This document shows positions 38,951 through 50,378 of a stretch of DNA of 64,000 nt, piece after piece. Position 1 is the first letter of the stretch. Each line of letters begins with the position of its first letter. The notes beneath the pieces were generated by a model that saw only the letters and a program-made list of their open reading frames with translations, did no database searches and was not told where the DNA came from. The translations under genes were made by a program, and so were the position numbers. The DNA is taken from the NCBI GenBank assembly GCA_027559495.1, contig JAMXSV010000026.1, positions 1,364,001-1,428,000 on the forward strand, given 5' to 3'. Source of the DNA: Aurifilum marmelostoma. Its lineage: Eukaryota; Ascomycota; Sordariomycetes; Diaporthales; Cryphonectriaceae.

Positions 38951-41900
38951 GCCGCTGAGGCGCTTGTTGTTGAAAACCAGTCATTCAGGGCATATTATAT
39001 ACATGATTGCAAGCTGGAGTGGGCCTTTCTGCTCTCTGCCGGCGTCGCCCAGGGAGCGGTGACTGGTGGAGCCTGCGGAGATTTTCCCTAGCCCCTTGCA
39101 TTTGCAGCATGCCGGCGACAGCGAAGCCTAACTTGAACGCGCCTGACGCGTTGTTCACCCTCTTGCCCCCCCCAACCTCCCCCCCTTCTCTTTCTTCCTC
39201 TCCACCCCGCCTGTGTGGAGTTTTTACAAAGAAATGCGGTTCTTATGGGAAATGACTCGCCATTGGCCTCCAGGGTCCTGATGTGCAGGGTGGATAACAA
39301 AAACCACCCCCCTCCCTGGCATTCGACACAGAAACGGTGCAACGGGAGGAGGCGAAAGGGCAAAACGCTCGCTTGCGAAGTTGTTGCTAGGGGCCCCAAG
39401 AATAAGCAAAGAGAAGAAGACAAGGGGCCCACGATTCGCATGGTGGCCCCGGTTCGCATACGATCTGCCCGCCTATCCTCATTTGAGAATCTGACGATCC
39501 GCGTGGCGTCTTTCTTGTCTATCGCCCACAGGGGATCCATCTCGGGAGGCCGTGCTAGCCTTGTGCCCCCGTCCTCGTCCTCCTCGTCCTCCTCCTCCCT
39601 GGGACCGCCGGGCCGGTGAGGGGAGGAAGCCTCATCGTGAGGTGGCGGTCTACAGGAAAAGGCGGGCGGTGTCTTGCCAGCAGCGAACCACCAATGCGCT
39701 TCAATGGGGTAGGCCGAGAACTGGCCAGAAGGTCTGCGTGGGCTATTTCTGTCGGTCAGACCGCTCTGGAGGTTTTTTTGGTGGTTTTTTTTTTTTTTCC
39801 CCTTCTTCCTCACCGCTGGGGCCAGCCTCGCCACTTTTGTGCTTGATGGCGGTCAATAACCAAAGAGTCAGCCTCGCGAGGGGAAGCAGAGCTATAGACG
39901 GTGGCGGTGCTGTGTCTACGGCGTCTGATTAACCCAGCTGAAGTCTCTGCCGGGTCTCATCGCGCATCGCAATGAAAGGGAGCATTGCACCTACGTCCAT
40001 GGCTCCCTCACAACTTTATCTCATTCCCCTGCTGCCATGAAAGAAGCTCCCCTCAATCCCCACCGCGCAGGCTTCTCGTGTGGGGAACCAGCCTCGTCAA
40101 CTGCACTCGCTACCGTCCGTCCGATTCCCCAAGGTCTAGAGACGGTCATGTTCTCAGCGCACATCTATCAGGATCAGCCACATGCAGACAGGCAGAAAAA
40201 GAACACAGCCTTGCCCCTCCACTCTCCTTCTGGCGCCTTGGCTTGGCCGTGGGTATAATAGCGGCCCCCGCTTACCATCAAAATCCACTTTGTTCTGCTC
40301 GGACGAGCGCGCTACAATATGTGTGGATATGGGAATCTCAAAACGCACTGACTCGGTTACATTCGATTTTCTCTGCTCAGCAGAGAGCCCACTCTGAGGG
40401 ATATCGCATCGTAGGGTATATGAGGGGGGGGGGGGTCAAGGTGTGGCTTACGAATATGGCGCCATTCGGCCGAACATGGGGCCCAGTGGTGATGAGCTCG
40501 GAGGCTGACCGTGTGTCCTTGAATCGGAACGGAACGGAGCAGAAGAAGTGAGTCTATGGAGGAGCTTCGGGCGCGACAGCGAGTGCATGCTGAGAGAGAT
40601 GGGGAGAAAGGCGCCTTGCCTTAGGCTGTGAACGGGGTCCCAGTCGCTCGGCCGCCAGCCTCAACAACAACGACATGGGAATATGAGGCGCAAGGCCGCC
40701 ACTACCCATAACTACACGAGCGGGACCCTCTACTACAATATATCGACGACTTTTTCCGGTAAAGAGGCGGCTTGGCATCAAAGCCTGGTTGTGCCAGATA
40801 TATAGGGTCCCCCCCCCCGCCCACAAAATGTTTCTACCGTCAGGCTGATAAGCACTGCAGACCAGAGCCCACAATTTGTTTCTTCTATTTTGTTGATCTG
40901 CCTTGCGTTCGAAACATTTCTTTTCGTTCTACTCAAAACACTGACAGCTCGCGCTAGACCCGGTCCACCGCGCGCTAATACTCCTGTGGGATTGTTCTTT
41001 TTTCTTTGTATGGAACTACTTTATGCGGATTTTGGACTGGCGTGTGTCAGGTGAATTGGCGTTTCTTCTCTTCGGGACGCCCGAGGGGATTTGGTCGCGA
41101 TATGCCTGTTTACGCGGGTACGAAGTCCGTCCCCGAGGGCTCATCCATGGACGGGACGATTGAATACGATGTTTGAGGGTTCGGCGAGGTTGCTTCGGAA
41201 CTGGCGTGCAACGGAAGCCTGTGAGGTCTGAGTATCGGCCGTTTCAAATTCGTGTTCGAGCAAGTGCTCTAGCTGTTGTCGACGATTGGCACAATGAGGT
41301 CAGCTCTGGGCGCAAGCACTGTTCCAAGGGAAAAGAAACCGAATTTTCCCCTCATTGATACATCCATCCAGACGGGACAGTCCGTGTCTATGACAAGCTT
41401 TTTGGCACTCCGAAAGTAAGCTCACCACCTCCAGGATCGCCTGCTCAAGCGAGTGCTCCGGCTTCCTGGCGATCTTGGTCTTCGGGTTTCATGTGTCAAG
41501 ACCTCTTCTCGTCTACGAAAACGAATGACGTGATTGACAGAGCATTTGTATGTTCTCGAGATCACGGGTGCGCGAGAAGATCAAAGCTATGTCCGGAGGT
41601 GGATGCCGGGGGGTGAACGGGAGCAGGGCCTGTTACGAAGCAACATTTCGCCTAAATTTAGGCATGAGCTTCCGGCGGAATGATGACCTTATCATGGGCT
41701 GGCCATGGACAAACAGTGCTGGAAGAGGTGGCCTTTCGGAGGAAGAACGTCCGGGGTCGAGGGCCACAGTTCCTCAAATTCGTCAATGTTCTCTGTTCAC
41801 AGGATAAACTTTGGACGGACTGCCACCTGATCCGGGACCGGAGGGATGGGCCATCCGGGGCGTAGATCTCTTTTCTTTGTGTGTGCAGAGCTCGTGAGTC

Positions 41901-42298
41901 TGAAACTCGCATCGGGGGGGGTCCTTCAGAATTTTATTCTCCGGTCGCAATATCGCGATGCATTTGGCCGAGATGATTGGCAGTTCCGCGTGTCCAGGCA
42001 CGTATGCGGCGAAAGAGCACCGTGGCTGCTGAGTTAAGTCAAGTGACGACAATACCGGATGGCGATCGTTACGTCTCGTCTATGAGGACGTCCCGGAAAA
42101 TCACTTGAGAACGAGTTACTTCGTGGTATCTTGGACACATCTAAGAGCTCATTAATTCTTCGCAATCATACATAAATCATACAGTGTCAAGCACTCGAAA
42201 TGCAAGCGCCGCCGTCCAGTACGGCTGAAACCCAATTTCCCTTCGTATCCTTTCCAAAAAAGAACGCCAACACATTGTGCGGGGAACGCAAAAGGCCC

Positions 42299-45200
42299 TC
42301 ACCGAAAGGCGCTCCGAGGTCTCTCAAAATGACCTCCTGCTATCCTCTCGCTCAGAGACTGCTCCGGGTATCTAGCCCAAGCCATCGCAAGAGGATCGGT
42401 GGCGGCCGGCTGAAGCACAGCAGCTGGGCAGTCCAGGCCAAGCACCATGGCCTTGGGTGTCCTCGGCTCGAACGAGCCAGCGGGTGGAGGCGTCACTGGC
42501 GATGCCTCGTAAGAGCTCAGGGTATGGATAGACGCCGCCGAGAGGTGTGGTGGAGCCTGCAGCTCATCCTCCAGGTCTCTGGCCGACGTCTTGAGGGCCA
42601 GAGAGGCCAGGTCTTGTCTTGCTGCGGCGGCTCCACTGATGGTCGGTGTCTTCTCGCTCTCGTCGTCAGACGGTGGCCGCTGTGAGCTGCACTGGGCGAT
42701 CTTTTTGTCGCAGGCCTGTTGTTGGACAGGTTTTCCGGGGGCAATGCTGCTGGTAGCGGCCACCTGCGTGCTGGGCTCCCGACTCGGGACGCTTTTGGGA
42801 TCACCGACGGGGCCATTGGGGCGGCGGAAGATGATCTCAGCCACGATCTCATCATCAGGATCTAAGGGTGGCCCCAAGGATGGGTCTTTCACGGAACGAA
42901 TCGGCACATCATCCCTTGGTGTCGTGTGAGATGGCCCTGTCTGTCCCGGGGCTGACATGCTCGGGCTCCCTTGTTGGGTCTGGCTGAAGGTGTCACCGCT
43001 GTGATTATGTGCTTGTCCGTCTCGTGGTCGTGCAGGCGAAAAGGCAGGCGAAGTGCTATCACTAAGTCGACGAGCTTCGGACGTGTTGATACTGCGAGTG
43101 CGACGTCGTCCCCGAAGGTCCTCTCTGGACTCCCTTGGTCCCACGTGTTCCTCCACAAGTCTCGAGATCTCCTCCCAGAGCTTCGCGTGGGCTTGTCGAT
43201 GGTCTAATCGTGCACCAGAGTCCTCAGCAGGGCTGCGCATTGTCCTGTCAACAGAGACTGACCTTCCTGGGCCTGAAGACAAGCAATGCTGATATGGTGA
43301 GGATGATCGTGCACCCTCACGCATCGAACCACGATCATTCTCTATTCCTTGTGGCCGAGAGACGCTTTCACCAGAAGAAACGATCTCACCCCTAGCGTCA
43401 AGAGCAATGGACCTGAGGTAGAAGTCGAGTGCTCGCCCAAGCAACTCATCGTCCACGCCAGGATACCGACTGGAGAGACTTGTACTGCGTGACTTGGGCA
43501 ATTCTGGCCTGGGGGATACCGACGCCCTTCCCTGATCCTGCCAGTGCGCCATTGCAGACTGAGCCCTGCGTCCACGAGCCTCAGCGTGCCAGTCCAGCGC
43601 AGCAGCAGCGAGATCCGGCTGTGACGCGCCAGACAGGCGCCGTCTTGATCGCCCGACCCTGCTCACGTTTCGAGACTTGGGAGACGACGGCCTGGCCGGT
43701 GTTGTCTCTGTATCGTTCGCAGGTTCCCTGGGGATTGAGGTCTGCGAGTGCTCTGGCTGCTCTGCTCGACGACCCCCCTCGGCCTCTGCGTCTTGGGATG
43801 ACACGGAGGTCATTCTTGCCACTTCTTCCTGGGATGGGGCCGGAAGCCCTGCAGTACAGTCCCAGATGCGCACTTCTTCGAAGACCTGAGACGTGTTTGA
43901 GTCTTCAGCACCCATTGCGTCTGTGTCCAGGGGAGAGGTCGAGGTGTCAGCTTGGGGGCTTGCTGCTGGGCATGTTGTCGTTGGGTTTCGTGCGGTGGGC
44001 GTGATATCATCGGAAATTCCAGCGACAGGCGCACTGAAGGGCGGGGAAGAGGACTGCTTATGGTGTTCCCCATGACCGCCGACATCCTTTGAGCCATATG
44101 CCGGAGTCGACTCTTCTGATAGGTACTTTGTCGGTGTCTTGTCCTCGGCATCGATCGGCATAGGGCTTAGCAGCAAGTTATCGGCACCACTGCCCTGCCT
44201 CCCATGCTTGGTCTCGTGCTGCAGCGCACTCAAGTAGAACTTGTCCTTGCGCATGATCAAATGCGCAAGAGGGGGGTCGTCGGTATCCACGACTAAGAGA
44301 TCCTTGACGCCCCGGCCAAGCAGGCCATACACGTTGACCTCCCCCTGGTGAATGCCAATCACCGTGCTGGTCCCGGAGTAGACGGCGTCGCTCTCGATCC
44401 CAGTCCTATTGCAGAAGACGATGATGATCTCGTCACGGGACTCGTCCCTGATGACCGGCTCTAGACGCTGGGCCCAGTAGGCAAGAGCCTCCATGTCGGG
44501 CTCGTTGGGGAATTGGGTGAAGTGTTCGCAGTCTTCGCCTGTGAGCCAGGCCATGGTGACGATGACAAGACTTGCTCGGACCTCGAGGATGTGGAAGGCG
44601 AACTCGAAGGCATGCCATGGTGCCTCAAGTCTGTATGGGTTGATGTCGGTGCCTTTTTCATGACCATCAGTCAGATACATGGCAACATCACAACAGCCAG
44701 GGGTCGAACAAGATCTTGCCCATTCTCGACTTACAGATACCTATAGCCGTATTACCCAGGCCTGGGATCTGACCACCAAAGAACCCCTGCCCTTCATCGG
44801 CCCACGCCTCATCCAGACGATACAGAAACGTCTTGCGGTAGTTTGCCACCGTCTCGCCGTCGCCGTTGACGAGGATGGCCGAGTTGTAGAATTCCGGGTG
44901 GGCCTGATGGTGTCCAGATACGTCGACCTTCTCCGGGTAGCCGACGAGTACGTTGGTGTTGTGCTTGAGGGCGACGGTGCGAGCCCAGAGCGAGCTGATG
45001 CCGGATCCAGACGGCTCCAGATATGGCGCGATGTCCTCTGGGGACTGGAAATTCCAACCTGAGAGTCACGATCAGCACATGGGTCCCAATACAGGGTCGA
45101 CGAGACACAGCGGAGCATCTCTCTGATTAATTACACCGAAGAAGAAGAAAGATCAACAACATCAACAACAAACAACGACGGCGATCACAAACCTGAGAAT

Positions 45201-45337
45201 GCGAGCTCGGGAAGCACGAGCAGATCCAGACTGTCAAGATCGTCCTGAGCTGCCTTGGCAAGCACCGCATCGGCGCGGTTCAAATTATTGTCTGTATCGC
45301 CGACCTGCGGCGCGAACTGTAGGCACGCTATGCGCAT
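42299..45337 (-). CDS. Carbon-nitrogen hydrolase, N-terminal-amidase (Nta1)-like, long tail; paralogue 1
   Basis: Exons on the minus strand are 45337-45193, 45058-44735 and 44652-42299; they give 940 residues. Residues 1 to about 300 are a nitrilase-fold domain starting MRIACLQFAPQVGDTDNNLN. The Glu-Lys-Cys triad is visible: Glu44 in LPELAF, Lys124 in ANYRKTFLY, and Cys157 in GICTDINPYRLEAPW. The layout resembles yeast Nta1, which deamidates N-terminal Asn and Gln in the Arg/N-degron pathway; that substrate is inferred from family likeness only. About 640 Ser/Pro/Arg-rich residues follow, much longer than yeast Nta1 (about 457 in total). The tail carries RPSSPKSRN, a DDEIVAEIIF block near 756 and FEPRTPKAM near 884, all shared with the neighbouring paralogue. 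The second intron splits the catalytic Cys codon. There is no signal peptide or membrane segment. Confidence 0.88.
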
Positions 45338-46819
45338 GTTGAAGAAGCAAAGATTATATTGGGACGCGCAACCTCGATAAGAAAAGACAAAAGAAAGGGA
45401 AATTCAAAAGTAGAACATCCCCTCAGAGACAAGGTGGTAAGATATGTATGCGTGTAAAGGATGTGGCTACCAGAGCCGGCACGAAGGAGACGACGATGAG
45501 AAAAAGACCTCGTAAGCAGCCGGATTCAAGAGAAACAGATAAAAAAGGGAAGAATATCAGGGAATGTATGTCGACAAAGGTCGGAAAGGACTCGTGTACA
45601 TCGGCGGCACCCGCATGGCCGGCCACAGCATCCTCGGATTATAAACAGGTTTAGTATTCTGGAAAGAGTGGTGGGGGAAGAAGGGAGATCATCCCACAGC
45701 ACGGGATGGAGGAATCGTGCCCCCCCCCCCCTTCCCAAGGACTCGCACACCTCCTCGAGGACGACACTGTGAACACGCCTCGGAGAATGTGACGATACGC
45801 GCATGGAACCCCTGAACGATATCCTGCCAATTGCAACAGTGACCTGCTGTACAGTAGCGTCACATTTGGAACCAACTGCAGATGGGGAGGGAGAAAAAAC
45901 AAATATGGTGTGGTGAGCAGCCAGTGACTGTGCGGCGTTAAGCGCCGGCATGTCAGCCCACTCTGCCCGTGCTGGGGGATGCATGCATGTTCGGCAAGCA
46001 TGGCCCTATCATGCAGGTAACCCTACCTCCTGGGCAACTTCACCTTCCTCCTACCAATATTATCATCTGGTGGGCTCTACTTCGATGCAATGTACTTTTG
46101 CATTTCCTTCGAGGAGGGGAGCGGTGACTATTGTTAAGCCCAAGGAGCCGAGCAGGCCAGAGACCGAGGGAATGTGGCCGGGGGGGGGGGGGGAACCTTG
46201 GGGAATGCAATCTTCATTCAGTTGGGCTCGGACTCCGGAGATTGCGTGCTCAGTAGAGGTGAGCTTGATCGAGATCAAGGCAACATAGCCTTCTGCTTGT
46301 CTTTCGTCTTTTTCTTTCAACATAGATCTGCAGGTCAATGAACACTCCTTTGTACCCTGGTCATTGATTGATATGTACATGATAGGGCTATGTGGGGGGA
46401 CGTTTTCCGTCAAAGCCATGTAAGATGATTGGATGGAAAGGGGGTCTAATCTTGCTCTTCCTGGAAATGGAAAAACCAGCAAGATATCCCAAGCACGAGG
46501 GATAGATTGATAATTATAAACAACGCTATGGGCATTGAAGAACGACACTAAGAAATATGAGAGTGCTTTGCAGCAAAGGTATCATAAAAGGCAGAAAAGG
46601 ATCTAGACAAGATGCAAAAATGTTAACCAAAACGAAAACTAAGATCTCCGCGAGAGTCAAACCCCTTTTACTCATATCGTCATCGTCATATGGGCCAACC
46701 AATGGGAAATGAGAAAGGAAGAACAGAGAAAGAAAGCGTGGGAGAGGAAGAAGAAGAAGAAGAAGAAGAACAAAACAAGAGCAATAAAGGTTGAGAGGCA
46801 TGTTGTTCTCTCGGGCATT
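45338..46819. other. Spacer between the two amidase-like paralogues
   Basis: About 1.5 kb holding the promoter of the downstream paralogue (start 45337) and the 3' flank of the upstream one (stop 46820). It contains a C12 run at 45720-45731, a G14 run at 46180-46193 and an AAG-rich stretch near 46745-46775. I see no separate gene. Confidence 0.5.
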
Positions 46820-47253
46820 TCACCACGAAGCGCTCTTGGCTCGCGGAATCTCATCTTCCCCCACAAGCTCAGTCGCCGACGAGTCCAGAGAAGGAAACCT
46901 CCCGTCCGAGGGCGGATCAGAGGCAGCCGTCGTAAGCACATGATGATCAAAATCTAGATCGAGCCTCATGGCCTTGGGCGTTTTGGGCTCAAAGATGCGA
47001 GCCGATGGCGGGGGAGGGGAGCGCTTGGGCGTATGGATGTCGGTGTGGACCGAATCGCCGTCCATGCCTGGGCAAGAAGGTATCGGTGGTGGTACCTCTG
47101 GTGCGGCCTTGGGACGGGAACCTCCCGTGCTGGCGTCAAATGGCGTGGGTGCTTTGTAGACCTTGATGTCGGCAAAGAAGTTCTGGAGAGACATGCCTTT
47201 CTCTGACATCTCAGGCGACGAGCCGTATCTGTGTGCTGCTCTCGAAGCGTTGT

Positions 47254-47285
<32 letters not shown>

Positions 47286-50200
47286 CTCTTGTCCTGATAC
47301 GACATGGCCCTCTGTGCTGTTGGAGGGCTTGATGGGCCGGCGGCTTGACCGGGCGAGCTGCTGTGCGTCTCGGCTGACTGGCTCCGAGGAGCCCCCTGAC
47401 CCGTATTATTATTCCCAGGACGGTTATGAGAATGGAAAATGATCTCTGCCACGATCTCGTCGTCTGGATTGTATGGCATCGATGACGCGTTTGGGACATC
47501 TGGTGCGAGGATGGTCCGGATGGGCCTGTGGCCCCCCTCCTCGGTCCTGCGATGTCAGGCGCTGTACAGCGGCTCCAATGTCTTGAGCTATCGCGCTGCC
47601 TCCCCCTCCTGGCGGGGACATCATCTTTCTCGTCAGCGACGACGACGATCCCGAGTTCGACGTGGCCAGGCGACGGGCTTTATCCATGTGCCTACCACGG
47701 CTCTCGTCGCGCGGGCTCGGCTGGTTGAGCACCTCCCCGACCATCCTGGACAGCTCTGACCACACAAGCGTCCTGGTCTCGTCCGGCTCGATGTGCGGCT
47801 CAGCAGTATTCTGACCCGCCAGCGAGATGCTGCCTGTCCTGGGCTGCGGCATGGTTGCCGTCGCGCCAGGCATGGTTGAGCCGGGTCTCGCGCCTCCGGC
47901 TCGGCTCACGTTGTGCTCTCGGTTCTTCAGTATGTCGGACTGAGAGCGTTCGATCACGTCCGTGAAGATGCTCGGGCTGGCCATGAACGGGACGTCCTCT
48001 TGCTGCGTTTCTGTCTGGTTGGCGGTGCTCGACATTCGAGACCGCTGCCGGCCCTGGCGTTGTTGTTGTCCCTCTGCTTCACCGCGAGCCGAAGCCATCG
48101 CCGACCCGGGCCTCCTCGCCAGCGCTGCCAGTCTCTCTTCGATATCGGAGAACTCAGGCTTGTTTAATTCCGAAGCGCGACGCTCAGCGATGGGCCGGCC
48201 GCTCCGGCTCGCGTTGCGCGACTTGGGCGAGGATGGACGCGGTGGCACTGCTGCATCCTGACTCTGCTGCCCGATGAGTTCCGAGACCGTGCGCTCCTCA
48301 TGGTTTTGAGTGGTAGTGGTTTCATCTTCGTCTCCCGGACCGGAGGCGATCTTGTTCTTGTCAGACGGGGCTCGTCTCTTGGAGTTTGGGGTCGTTCGAA
48401 GCCCATCACCAGGTGCGTCCAGGTGTATATCAACAAGGGAGCTTGGCACCGGCATTGCCGTTGTAGCCGGCGATTTAGATGGAGGGTATGTATCTGGGAA
48501 TCGTGTCTCCATGGGACTTCTCAGTGGGGGCTGGGTCGCCAGCGAGAAGTACTTATCGGCGACGCGCCCAGAGTCGGGTGACTCGGCGATGGGAGTCGCT
48601 ACTGCATTGATCGAAACACGACCGCTGAATATCGTCGGCTGAACTTGACCTGCGTTGGTCGAGGCGCGCCTGCTGGGTACCTTGGGCTGGTCTTGGCCCG
48701 GAGGGATATCATCATCAGGGTACGGCGTGTCGACGTAGCGTGTTGTAGACTGGAGGTTGGGACTGGTGATGTTTGGCCTCTGGCTGAGCGGTGTGGGGCT
48801 GGGACACGTTGGTGTTTCGACGTCTGGGCTCTCCTCAGTGGGTAAGGCGTCCTCTGGAGAGAATGACCGATAGTAATGTTCCGGTATCTGTATCTTTGGG
48901 GACTGCGGCTTTACTCTCTTTCCTTTGTCAGGGGCGGTCGGCGTGGGACTCGGCCTCCTCTGCTTGCTGCGTGTTCTCGGCGACCGACTTGCGATATTCT
49001 TGTTCATATTCTGGGGTCTCGATGGAGCTGCCGCTGCGCTCGGGCGGACCCGTCGAGACACTCCAGATACCTGAGACGCTGTGTCGGCCTCGGGTGCAAC
49101 AGCAGACGACCGCTGCACCAACTTGGCAAAAGGCCCATTATCAGTGTCGATGACGAGAAGATCTTTGACGCTGCGTCCGAGAAGTCCGTAGACTTTGACC
49201 TCCTCGTCCTTGATCCCAATGACCGCACTTGTGCCTGCATAGGTAATGTCGTCCTCCATGCCGGTTCGGTTGGCGAAGACGACAATCACTTCGTCCTGGC
49301 CCTCGACTCGGATGAGCGGTTCGAAACGCTGGACCCTGAAATGAGCCATCAAGTTAGTAAGAGTGTGAGCAATAAAGAAGAGGGTTTAAGACAGAAGGAA
49401 ACGAAAGAAGAAGAAGAAAGAAGAAGAACACTGGAGAAGGAGGCTCTCAACCAGTCCACATACCAGTAAGTGAGTGTCTCCATATCCGGCTCCTCAGGCA
49501 TACGGCTGAAAAGGCGGCCATCTTCACGAGTTACCCAGGCCATGGTGATAATCACCAGGTTTGCCTGCTCTGCTAGAACGTGGAAAGCAAACTCAAAGGC
49601 ATGCCAGGGTGCTTCGAATTTGTACGGACTGTGACAAGAGAGTGTTAAGTGGCATGTCCAGAGAGAGTATATCAGACAACGCAGAGGAACTTTTTGAAGG
49701 GATCGTACTTGAGGTCCATGCCTGTACAAATGCAGTCAGTAAGAGGTTTGTCATTAGAATCCATGATCTACTTAAGATGTTGTGTGCAAAAAACGACTTG
49801 AAGAACTCACAGATTCCCATGGCAATGTTTCCGAGGCCGGCCACCTCGTCCGCGAAAAAGCCTTCTTTGCTCTCCAACGCCCAAGTCTCGTCAATGACAT
49901 AAAGAAAGGATTTTCGATAGTTCGCGATGGTCTCGCCATCACCATTGACAACAATGGTCGAGTTGTAATACTCTGGGCCCGTCGGCCATTTCGGCGAGAC
50001 ATCAACCCTCTCTGGGTACCCGACGACCACATTGGTATTGTACTTGAGCGCGGTGGTCCGGGCCCATAATGCACTGATACCAGATCCTTGAGGTTCGAGA
50101 AACGGCGAAATATGGTTGAGAGACTTGAAATTGTAGCCTGTTTATACTCGGAGCAAGTGTTAATTGATCAATCCATCGTTCCCTGGCAACAATTGCAGAG

Positions 50201-50378
50201 TCCCATCGATGAACGCTGGAAGGATTATCATACCTGTAAAGGCCAGCTCGGGCAATACTAGCAGATCAAGATCCTCCAGATCTTCCGGGTTCGCTTTGGC
50301 TAGGACGGCATCCGCTCGATTGAGATTGTTGTCAATATCGCCAACTTGTGGCGCAAATTGAAGACAAGCAATCTTCAT
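46820..50378 (-). CDS. Carbon-nitrogen hydrolase, N-terminal-amidase (Nta1)-like, long tail; paralogue 2 (apparent 1-bp frameshift)
   Basis: Exons on the minus strand are 50378-50234, 50137-49811, 49721-49709 (13 nt), 49628-49464 and 49335-46820. The product starts MKIACLQFAPQVGDIDNNLN. Triad residues are Glu44 (LPELAF), Lys124 (ANYRKSFLY) and Cys158 (MGICMDLNPYKFEAPW), as in the tandem paralogue. The first two introns are at the same places as in paralogue 1, with the catalytic Cys codon split by the second; two further introns are unique to this copy. The Ser/Pro/Arg-rich tail again carries RPSSPKSRN, DDEIVAEIIF near 841 and FEPKTPKAM near 998. The tail frame changes once, at a C6 run (plus strand) at 47532-47537. 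One base fewer joins both coding frames and gives about 1,054 residues; read literally, the protein stops at 47424. Deamidase activity is inferred, not shown. Confidence 0.82.

Larger units (their letters stand above)
32031..42298. other. About 10 kb without a supported protein gene
   Basis: Apart from the tRNA-Lys gene at 38860-38950, I find no supported gene. Candidate frames at 33600-34112(+), 35181-35768(+), 39088-39834(-) and 42200-42685(+) were rejected: they are low-complexity or overlap real coding sequence, and show no domain-like pattern. The stretch contains T18 (34170-34187), T15 (about 35000-35014), TG and ACC microsatellites and G12-G13 runs. Its left end is the promoter of the 512-residue protein gene. 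Confidence 0.5.

Noticed and set aside
39088..39834. A 248-residue minus-strand open frame in the gene-free region
   Set aside because: It is low-complexity (Lys, Glu/Asp, Arg/Pro runs) with no domain-like pattern, and competing frames are open on the other strand.
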